Positions 55,911 through 64,000 of a stretch of DNA of 64,000 bases are shown piece after piece. A model generated the notes under the pieces. It was not told the DNA's origin. It made no database searches and saw only the letters and a list, made by a program, of their open reading frames with translations. How positions within the stretch are numbered: position 1 is the first letter of the stretch; each line of letters opens with the position of its first letter. Location of the stretch: positions 62,001 through 126,000 of the forward strand of contig BROG01000982.1 of the NCBI GenBank assembly GCA_030159075.1. Direction: 5' to 3'. The stretch is from Atrina japonica (lineage: Eukaryota; Mollusca; Bivalvia; Pterioida; Pinnidae). The position numbers and the translations under genes were made by a program.

Positions 55911-55954
55911 TTTTTAAAAACGCTTTAAATTTTTTATTACGTAATAGAAAAAAG

Positions 55955-57233
55955 ATGATGAATTACGGACACATTCTCGATCCTAATAGGAAATTGCGCA
56001 CGCCCTTCGGCGTGAAGGGCATACGCCAAACGGTGGCCGTGTCCCACAATCCGTCGAGCATCGAAGAAAACCAAACGTTGACGGTTCGCTTTCCAAATCT
56101 GAGCGATGACGACGTCATCGTCCCCAGAAGCACGAAACTGTGCTTCGACATGGAAGTCGCCGTGGAGGGCGGCGATCTCACCAAAACGGGCGTTTATAAT
56201 AATCTGGGACGTAACATCGTCAAGAAAATCGAGGTGAAGATCTCGGGGAACACCGTTCAGATCATCGACGATGCCAATAAATTCTTCGTCTACAACGATC
56301 TTTGGAAGATAGAACGACGTAACATGGCCTATCAGGGGATACAGACAAAAGATCTCAATATAATAAGAGCAAAACCCACCAGCTATAAAATACCCCGCGA
56401 CACCAACGAAGACTACGAAATTGTTGCGACGTTCGGGAATCGCTTTTGCATTCCCTTGGACTTCGAAATCTTGGAGACGAGCGAACCCTTTTATCAAGCG
56501 GGGTTACAAGATCGTTTGGAATACATGCTGACGTTTAACGACGCCAAACACGTCGTCTCGACGGACCCCGACGACGCCAATAAAGCGATAAGTTATAAGG
56601 CGACTAACATCGCGTTGGAGTTCGAGAAAATCACCAACGAGAATCTCGCACGCAGCATCAGACAAAAGTACGCGGGTCTACATACCTATTACTTCAACCA
56701 GATCTTGCGCTATCGCAAAACGACGATGAGTAAATCGGATAGCATCCTCAATTATCAGATCAACACCCCCGCGAAGTCTCTCGCGGGCATCCTGTTTCTC
56801 TTTAAAGACATTTCCGTCAACGATCCCGAGAAATTTTATAATCCGCGAATCACCAAAGTGGAAATGACCATCGAGGGTCAGCCGAACCAACTGTTCTCGG
56901 CTGGTATGAGACCACATCACCACTTTGACGAGATTAAAAAGTTTTTCTCCCTGAATCGCGAAAACGTCACTGAAACGATCGCCAAGGAACTCGAGCTGAG
57001 CAACGTGACTCTGGGGAACTATCTCAAAGACCATTACGCACTCTGGTTGGACTTGAGAACGACACCCGAAAACCACCTCCACGGCACGGGTCGCAAGTTA
57101 CAAAACATCAGCGAAGGCGTTTCCGTGCGCATCGAGAAAAACACCGAAAAACCGACACGTGGACGTTTACATCTTCGTCGTCAAGGAGGTCGATCAACAT
57201 TCAAACGGTCGTTTCATGGGCGTCGTCTCTTAA
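55955..57233 (+). CDS. mcp: Polinton major capsid protein (double jelly-roll), frame break near the end
   Basis: Start chosen at the ATG at 55,955 (MMNYGHIL); upstream codons in the frame lie in the spacer. It has the hexon-like features of Polinton/adintovirus capsids: GIRQTVAVSHNPSSI, LTVRFPNLSDDDVIVPRSTK, NIVKKIEVKISGNTVQ, a central RFCIPLDFEIL, and QINTPAKSLAGILFLF. Length is about 425 aa. Near 57,150-57,165 the frame changes; the expected last strand (IFVVKEVDQHS and GRFMGVVS) lies in another frame, ending at a TAA at 57,231. It forms the icosahedral shell in related viruses. The final 330 bp are partly repeated downstream. Confidence 0.85.
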
Positions 57234-58330
57234 GTCGTCACCCTCAGCCATGAAGGTCAGATTCGTTCTCGACTGCTGGTCGAAACGGTCGACCACATTC
57301 ATCCTGGGCCCTCGATCGACTTCAACATGGCCTACAAATCGAGAAAAATCAAACATAACGAGTCGTCATCGTCAATCCCCTAAAAACGGAGAAGAAAGGA
57401 ACGCTGCGTTTTACGATGCGAGACTGTACCTCGACGACTGTTCGCCACGAAGCCATGCGGACGTGCTGGCGTTTTGCACGCTAACCACCTGGTTGCGCAG
57501 GAAGACGCGAATTTTTCGTTCTTTTTTCGAAAGAGTTACAACTGCTGGACGAGAACGAACGAAACGCCTCAAACACGAACTGTCGCAACGCAAACACTCC
57601 AAGCTGATCTTCGACCACGGATCGTTATAGAATGAGACCACATCACCACTTTGTGTTTTTCTCCCTGAATCGACTTGAAACATCGCCAAGGAACTCCTAG
57701 CAACGTGATCGAGAAAATGGATTACGCACTCTGGTTGGACTTGAGAACGACACCCGAAAAACCTCCACACGGGTCCGCAAACAAAACAAACGAGGCGTTT
57801 CGTGCATCGTCAATCCCGTTACATCGTCGTCAAGGAAGGTAAAAACGGAGAAGAATAAAATCCCGCATGTTCATGCGGACACGCCGCCATGATCGTGGGT
57901 GCGGGACACTTTTCGATCTGCTGATCTATACAAGGTCTTCGCCCACGCTGTGTACTTCATCATGGCCTACAAATCGACTGATAGGCGACGACGTCAAACA
58001 CGAAAGACAAACAGATTCAAAGTTTCTAAAAACGGAGAAAAGCGGACACGCTGCGACACTGTCCAAGGGCACGGCTGTTTTCATCGACGGTTCGCCACGA
58101 ACAGATTAACCACGCCCTGTCCCGTCTGGATCTTGTCGCTTGTCGATATACAACAGCGCGTCCAAAGATTTTAGAACCCAGATCAAGTGGGTCGCTCTCT
58201 TTTTTACGAAAGATAAATTCAGTTACAACGAATGTCTGGACGAGAACGACGTCGTTCCGGAAGAGGAAAGGAAACGCCTCAAACACGAACTGTCGCAACG
58301 CAAACACTCCAAGCTGATCTTGCGGACGGA
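56904..58330 (+). repeat. Degenerate tandem duplication of capsid 3' end and ATPase
   Basis: Shared strings include ATGAGACCACATCACCACTT at 56,908 and 57,631, a stretch starting GATTACGCACTCTGGTTGGA near 57,040 and 57,720, ATGGCCTACAAATCGA at 57,327 and 57,963, and a 46-bp block starting CGCCTCAAACACGAACTGTC at 57,567 and 58,278. Spacing is about 640-735 bp and the second copy is peppered with small deletions. Confidence 0.75.
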
Positions 58331-58361
58331 ACAACCGACGGATTATAAGTTTATAGAATGA
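57234..58361 (+). pseudogene. Scrambled packaging ATPase (A32/FtsK-HerA-like)
   Basis: No frame runs through, but fragments of an A32-type virion ATPase are recognisable. A LYLDDCSPRS Walker-B-like stretch lies near 57,415-57,450, with a decayed second version (VFIDGSPRTD) near 58,075-58,105. The terminal block (VALFFTKDKFSYNEC, then RLKHELSQRKHSKLI) is present near 57,560-57,610 and again, more complete, at 58,190-58,361. An intact Walker A loop is not visible. Fragments of the capsid 3' end lie at 57,631-57,840, between the two partial ATPase copies. The family call rests on the C-terminal block and gene position after the capsid. Confidence 0.5.
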
Positions 58362-58412
58362 TTTTATATTTTTTGTGTAAAAAATATAAATTAATACATC
58401 CTCACCAACTCT

Positions 58413-59330
58413 TCAATACATCCCCAACTCTTCTTCGGTTACAGTAAAATTCCACGGTAATGGAGGCTCAACCTCAGACCATAATTTAGAAGGATCCCAC
58501 AGGGTCTCACCATCGCTCCTACGAACCCAATTAAGTTTATTATACCAATTTACATCGGGATCCCACGATTCGTCTGTGAAATTCTCTATGTTATAACGTC
58601 TCCAGCCGGATCTATAATACCAGTTAATAGTGGGATCCCAGGATTCGTGCTCTGTAAAACTATTGTTAAAAGTAATCCACCAATGTTTATTATACCAATT
58701 CACTGCAGGATCCCAAGACTCGGGATGTAGAACTTTATTATATACAAACCATTCCCGAAAGTTTTCATTGAAACAGGAAGGGTCTTTTGACGGATTGACG
58801 AATAACGATCTTTGACGCCAATCGATTACAGGATTCCAGTCCTCGTTCTCATTAAACTCGAGATTATAACGATGCCAATGACGTTTATTATACCAATCAC
58901 CTGTATCTATTTCGCGGATCCGATTGTCTTGAAGAATCCGAGTAGACCTAAACCTATCCCACGGCTCTTCTAAACCCGTTTCCCTGTTATAACGTTGATA
59001 GTGATATTTGTCATACCAACGACCTTCCCATAAATCATTCGCATAAACCGTACCGTACGCATAAAATAACGACTGATACGCATCGTTAGTAGAATCTATT
59101 ACCACCTTACTATACAAGGGAAACTCTTGAATGAACGGATACGAATACTTCTCCCGTTCGAGAATGTCGACGAGTAACTCGTAATATAATATCTTGAGAC
59201 TCGTTGGAGCGTCGGCTATCTGTTTCTCGTCCATAGCGCGAACACATAGATTCTGTAAACTCATCATCGCTTTTCTATAACTTCCGAGTTTCCTTAACGG
59301 ACGTTCATATTTTATTTTTTCGTAATTCAT
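58413..59330 (-). CDS. W/N/Y-rich tandem-repeat protein, 305 aa
   Basis: Residues 1-100 are an ordinary helical region. From about 105 to 283 there are repeats of about 25-26 residues with the pattern WYNK..W..YN..F.E.ESWDP..NWY; clear units begin near 146, 213, 236 and 261, with ESWDP at 204, 230 and 255. The protein is rich in Trp, Tyr and Asn and would be an extended or solenoid repeat fold. No known Polinton core gene corresponds to it and I recognise no family. Host recognition fibre, glycan binding or a captured gene are possibilities only. It is AT-richer than the polymerase. Confidence 0.7.
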   Translation of the reverse strand: MNYEKIKYERPLRKLGSYRKAMMSLQNLCVRAMDEKQIADAPTSLKILYYELLVDILEREKYSYPFIQEFPLYSKVVIDSTNDAYQSLFYAYGTVYANDLWEGRWYDKYHYQRYNRETGLEEPWDRFRSTRILQDNRIREIDTGDWYNKRHWHRYNLEFNENEDWNPVIDWRQRSLFVNPSKDPSCFNENFREWFVYNKVLHPESWDPAVNWYNKHWWITFNNSFTEHESWDPTINWYYRSGWRRYNIENFTDESWDPDVNWYNKLNWVRRSDGETLWDPSKLWSEVEPPLPWNFTVTEEELGMY

Positions 59331-59350
59331 ATTACGCGACGTAATATAAA

Positions 59351-59641
59351 TTACTTTTTATATTTCAGATAATAGTGTCGTCCGCGCTGTCTGCGACCGT
59401 CGCATGTCGGACACAACGTGTGGAGACAGGCGTCGGACATCGAGCGCCTGCACGACTCGCACAATTTCAACGGCTCGAAATCGCGAATCTTCATCGTTCT
59501 GTGATGGTGATAGCAGAAGATGGACTCCGGGAGAGGCGGACGGGGACAGGGATCGGGACGTCTGCCCGAACGAGGCATCATGCACACCGTCACGTCTTCG
59601 ACGGTGAATCCCACGCTCTTGAACATCTTTTCCAGAGACAT
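59351..59641 (-). CDS. Small Cys/His-rich, probably zinc-binding protein, 96 aa
   Basis: Contains IFCYHHHR (about 42-49), CESC (about 60-63) and CLHTLCPTC (about 72-80) followed by a basic tail (RRQRGRHYYLKYKK). The paired Cys motifs suggest one or two zinc sites. Nucleic-acid binding or a transcription role is plausible from the basic tail. No named family. Confidence 0.65.
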   Translation of the reverse strand: MSLEKMFKSVGFTVEDVTVCMMPRSGRRPDPCPRPPLPESIFCYHHHRTMKIRDFEPLKLCESCRRSMSDACLHTLCPTCDGRRQRGRHYYLKYKK

Positions 59642-59698
59642 GATATTTTTTTTTCTAACGAAAAGTTTTATTTATTAGAAAAACATGTCGCTTTTTCT

Positions 59699-60319
59699 TC
59701 AATCTTCTTCGACGTCCGATTCCTCTATGTCCGACGGTTCTTCTCCTTCATCATTCGTTTCGATTTTGTCGACTACGACGGGTCCCGCAAACATGCCGAC
59801 GGATTGATTTTGAGATCCTACAAAAGCGTAGTCAAATGTTAATACGGTGTTCACCTTGCAATATTGCCCGATATAATCCTTAGGATCTAAGACTTCTTTA
59901 TCCATCCTGAATTTAGTGACGATCTTTTTATCTTTCACTCGTAGTTTAGGGTAAATGATATTACCACCATCTCCTTTCAGTATATGGAACTCCTCGACAT
60001 CCTTCCGTCTCTTAAAAGTTTTTTGTTGATTGATAGCTTCCACGAAGACAGCAAGCTCTATTCTATCTAACACCTTCTTGAAATCCTTGTCTTCATCCTC
60101 GGATAATTTTAACGGTAATGTATAAGACGGCTTATAAGTCGCATTAATCCCGTACGAAAACAAAACGGGTGTTTTCAGTCTAAGAGGTTGACATTCATCT
60201 TCAGAATACTGATATAAGATTTTGAGAAAATAACCGTTTTTCCCTTTACTTGGTGGTCGTATCGTCATCTTATTAATGTCAAATCGTTTGACGCTGACGG
60301 TACATATTTTTTCTCCCAT
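59699..60319 (-). CDS. Probable single-stranded DNA-binding protein, 206 aa
   Basis: A beta-rich protein with YFLKILYQYSEDECQPLRLK then TPVLFSYGI, and a long acidic C-terminal tail (EGEEPSDIEESDVEED). That layout resembles the SSB family of large DNA viruses, in which the core binds ssDNA and the acidic tail recruits replication partners. Placement next to the right terminal repeat of a protein-primed replicon suits a replication role. The assignment rests on pattern resemblance. Confidence 0.5.
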   Translation of the reverse strand: MGEKICTVSVKRFDINKMTIRPPSKGKNGYFLKILYQYSEDECQPLRLKTPVLFSYGINATYKPSYTLPLKLSEDEDKDFKKVLDRIELAVFVEAINQQKTFKRRKDVEEFHILKGDGGNIIYPKLRVKDKKIVTKFRMDKEVLDPKDYIGQYCKVNTVLTFDYAFVGSQNQSVGMFAGPVVVDKIETNDEGEEPSDIEESDVEED

Positions 60320-60435
60320 CTTCTTTTTATGTCTGTTAAGAATTTCTTATGTTATAGACATTTTATTTTAATGCCATATGAGATTTTATTAAAACGGCGA
60401 GATTATAAAATCTCGCCCGGACGCCCCCGGACGTT

Positions 60436-60582
60436 CGCGAAACTATCGGACTCGCGAATAGTATTGGTCTGGCGGGGGGGGCGTCCCCCGGGAATTCCCA
60501 GTTTATCTATTTTTAGCAGTTTTTACGGATTTTGGGGTCAACGAGTGCAAAGTGCATTCGGACCGGTAAAATACCACACACA
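60436..60582 (-). repeat. Polinton right terminal inverted repeat
   Basis: Complement of the left repeat, ending CCGGTAAAATACCACACACA. Just inside it, at about 60,397-60,414, CGAGATT-ATAA-AATCTCG forms a perfect 7-bp hairpin that is not present at the left end. Confidence 0.95.
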
Positions 60583-60588
60583 AAAGTG
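60583..60588. repeat. Target-site duplication, right copy (AAAGTG)
   Basis: Identical to 44,444-44,449. Confidence 0.9.
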
Positions 60589-60596
60589 CATTGTCC

Positions 60597-61554
<958 letters not shown>

Positions 61555-62318
61555 TAACCATTCCTTTAAAGGTTCTTTAGATATGCTTTTTTCTTACTTA
61601 AAGAGTCATTAGATATGCTTTGTTCTTACTTAAAAGTCCATTAGATATGTTATTTTCTTAATTAAAGGTTCATTATATATGCTTTGTTCTTACTTAAAAG
61701 TCCATTAGATATGCTTTGTTCTTACTTAAAAGTCCATTAGATATGTTTTCTTCTTCATTAAAGGTTCATTATATATGCTTTTTTTCGTACTTAAAGGTTC
61801 ATTAGATATGTTTTGTTCTTACTTAAAAGTCCATTACATATGTTTTTTCCTTAATTAAAGGTTCATTATATATGCATTTTTCGTACTTAAAGGGTCATTA
61901 TATATGCTTTTTTCTTACCTAAAAGTTCATTAGATATGTTTTTTCTTACTTAAAGGTTCATTATATATGCTTTTTTCTTACTTAAAGAGTCATTAGATAT
62001 GCTTTTTTCTTACTTAAAGGTTCATTAGATATGGTTTTTTTCTTACTTAAAGGTTCATTATATATGCTTTTTCTTACTTAAAGCGTCATTAGATATAATT
62101 TTTTTTTGCTTAACTGGTCATTAGATATGTTTTTTCATCCTTAAAGGGTCACAAGATATGCTTTTTTTTTTACTTAAAGGGCCATTAGATATGCTCTTTT
62201 TCTTACTTAAAGGATCATTAGATATGCTTCTTTCTTACTTGAAGGAACATTAGATATGTTTTTTTCTTACTTAAAGGGTCATTAGATATGCTTTTTAAGG
62301 GTCATTAGAAACATAATT
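61555..62318. repeat. Minisatellite, about 36-bp unit (left part)
   Basis: About 21 units of the type TTAAAGGTTCATTAGATATG followed by CTTTTTTCTTAC, with many point changes. The array is continued at 63,390-63,595 after a PLE insertion. Confidence 0.9.
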
Positions 62319-62319
62319 T

Positions 62320-63382
62320 ATCTCAGATTCACAGTATTAAAACATACGACTTCTCTACTCTTTACACAACAATTTTACATAAAAATTTAAAAGAAAGACT
62401 TATTAGCATCATAGACAATTTTTTTTTCACTAAAAGTGGTACCCGGAAATTTAAATAATTCGTGATTCGTTATCATGATACTTTTTTTGTCAAACACCAG
62501 TCTGATTCTACACATACATAAACTGAAGTTTATATTAAAAAGATGCTAGAATTTTTAATAGACAATATATTTATAATGTTCAGAGAATTGGTCTTTCGGC
62601 ATTCCTATGGGAACCAATTGTGCTCCTTTACTGGCTGACCTGTTTCTGTATTCATATGAAGCAGACTTCATTCAGAAACTGCTGAATCAAAACAAGAAGA
62701 CGTTTTGTCAATTTATAACGACAATTTCCATACATATGTCAATGCGATATACCGACGAACAAAAAATTAAAGATACAACAGAATCAAGCACATACGCTTC
62801 ATACTTAGACATTTTACATATTATAAACACAGACGGGAAAATGAACAACTGTACTATATGACAAACGCGACTTTCCCATCGTTAATTTTCCACATTTAAG
62901 TAGTAATATCACACAATTACCCGCATATAGTTTATATTTCACAAATGATCCGATATGCCAGTACGTGTTCAACATATAAACATTTCATATGCAGAGGTAA
63001 ACTACTCAATGACAAATTATTGACACAGGGATATCGAAAACCGCATTTGATGTCAACGTTCCGCAAATTTTACGATCGGTATGATAGTCTTGATTGCGAC
63101 TATTCTGTTTCAATAAGTGAAATGTTGAGTTACTTGTTCAATGGCGGTTGTTGAGACGGCTGTACCAATTATTACGAGGATTCGTTCCTCGCGTATTTCC
63201 TTTCAATTTGACTGTGGACGTGGACTCACGGCGGGTGTGACCGATCGACAGGAGATGCTTACTCTTCCATGGCACCTGATCCCACCTCTTGATTTCAAGA
63301 GGTCCGTGTTTGTCCATTTTATACCGGATTTGTACATATATCCTAGACATCCTAGTGATTTATACCTTGGTATCTGAGACTT
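62320..63382 (+). mobile_element. PLE RT remnant plus tail, inserted in the minisatellite
   Basis: The RT blocks start near 62,320 (motif A region, TYDFSTL-like, near 62,345), then MGTNCAPLLADLFLYSYEAD at 62,607-62,670, a deleted YIDD region near 62,700, the ELEIK/DTTESS and distal blocks, and the complete tail ending CCTTGGTATCTGAGACTTTA at 63,382. It is 5'-truncated and frameshifted. Confidence 0.85.
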
Positions 63383-63389
63383 TATATAC

Positions 63390-63595
63390 GCTTTATTTTC
63401 TTTCTTAAAGGGTCATTAGATATGCTTTTTTCTTACTTAAAGGGTCATTAAGTATGCTTTTTTCGTACTTAAAGGGACATTAGATATGCTTTTTTCGTAC
63501 TTAAAAGGTCATTACATATGCTTTTTCTTACTTTATGGGTCATTAGATATGCTTTTTTCCCTTTATTTAAAGGGTCATTAGATATGCTTTGTTGA
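63390..63595. repeat. Minisatellite, about 36-bp unit (right part)
   Basis: Six more units of the TTAAAGGGTCATTAGATATG array interrupted by the PLE. Confidence 0.9.
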
Positions 63596-64000
63596 CAATT
63601 GTACTTTTCTGTTGTTACTACTTATATTAATATTCAATAACAAAAGCATATATACACAGACATACAAATTCATAAACTCCTATATATTTTGTGAAAATTG
63701 CTTGAGAAAGACAGGTTTGGCATCTTATCAGATGCACTCACCCTTATCATTTATATGTGAATATCACACTGGGCCTCACCTTTTTGTCACACAATATATA
63801 GAAATATAAGTTTTTCATACCTGTGTATAAATCTTCTTTGCTATTGTACATCAAGTACAAGTAGTAAAAGTCGGGTAAATCTAAATAAATGAAGAACAGC
63901 TAATTCCCTTTTTACACATTTGACACATTTGGACTAGTCTAAGTCATTAAGTTACAGGAGTTTATATTGCTAAATTGCACCATTTACGGTGGTCTATTGA
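63596..64000. other. Non-coding stretch
   Basis: No gene recognised up to the window end. Confidence 0.45.

Larger units (their letters stand above)
44450..60582. mobile_element. Polinton/Maverick (adintovirus-like) element, complete ends
   Basis: A 16,133-bp self-synthesising DNA transposon/endogenous virus. Evidence: terminal inverted repeats of about 145 bp with TG...CA ends, a 6-bp duplication, and the diagnostic gene set of protein-primed family B polymerase, D,D35E integrase and double-jelly-roll major capsid protein, with an A32-like ATPase remnant. The gene layout is PolB (+), then integrase and ten small genes (-), a 356-aa gene (+), a coiled-coil gene (-), MCP-ATPase (+), then three genes (-). 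GC content is visibly higher than in the flanks. At least six frame breaks are present. No adenain-type protease was found. Confidence 0.95.

Noticed and set aside
61555..63595. Regularly spaced repeats that could suggest a CRISPR array
   Set aside because: The 36-bp units are head-to-tail with no unique spacers and occur in an animal genome; this is a minisatellite.

Overview
This window looks like an AT-rich invertebrate animal genome, most likely a mollusc and probably a bivalve. That is inferred from the kinds of repeat present; no host gene identifies a species. Outside one large element there is almost no intact host coding sequence. The rest is mobile-element debris, long (AT)n, (GT)n and (CT)n microsatellites, and minisatellites.

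The centrepiece is a complete, self-delimited Polinton/Maverick (adintovirus-like) DNA element at 44,450-60,582, about 16.1 kb. It has terminal inverted repeats of about 145 bp ending TG...CA, and a perfect 6-bp target duplication (AAAGTG) on both sides. Its GC content and gene density are clearly higher than in the surroundings. It encodes a protein-primed family B DNA polymerase (+), a retroviral-type integrase (-), and a tight minus-strand block of about ten small genes, many with a membrane segment. It also has a putative virion protein, a 356-aa protein of a kind that recurs in Polintons, a large coiled-coil membrane protein, the double-jelly-roll major capsid protein and a wrecked packaging ATPase. 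Near the right end are a W/N/Y-rich tandem-repeat protein, a small Cys/His protein and a probable ssDNA-binding protein. Polymerase, integrase, capsid, the virion-protein candidate and one small gene each carry at least one reading-frame break. The capsid 3' end and ATPase lie in a scrambled tandem duplication. I found no adenovirus-type protease. As assembled, the element cannot make a full protein set; decay and assembly error both fit.

Left of it: 1-3.2 kb is a decayed LINE. From 4.0 to 44.2 kb there are at least a dozen pieces of Penelope-like elements (PLEs). The best copy (6.8-10.4 kb, minus) has its GIY-YIG nuclease upstream of the reverse transcriptase, the permuted order of the Naiad/Chlamys clades. 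14.8-16.4 kb holds two tandem arrays, one built from the PLE terminal sequence. 16.6-18.2 kb is an L1/Tx1-like LINE cut off by a PLE. Two tRNA-derived SINE copies lie at 19.7 and 24.4 kb. 22.8-24.3 kb is a decayed multicopy, transposase-like zinc-finger gene. 26,169-30,061 is a piggyBac-type element with TTAA duplications, into which a compound PLE has inserted. 30.4-31.8 kb is an intronless DUF229 (sulfatase-like) pseudogene. 32.9-35.7 kb is another decayed PLE. 42.4-43.35 kb holds the first two exons of a probable secreted PAN/apple protein, the only plausible live host gene.

Right of it: a 137-bp (CT)n tract, then a minisatellite of about 36 bp per unit at 61.6-63.6 kb that is split by another PLE insertion.
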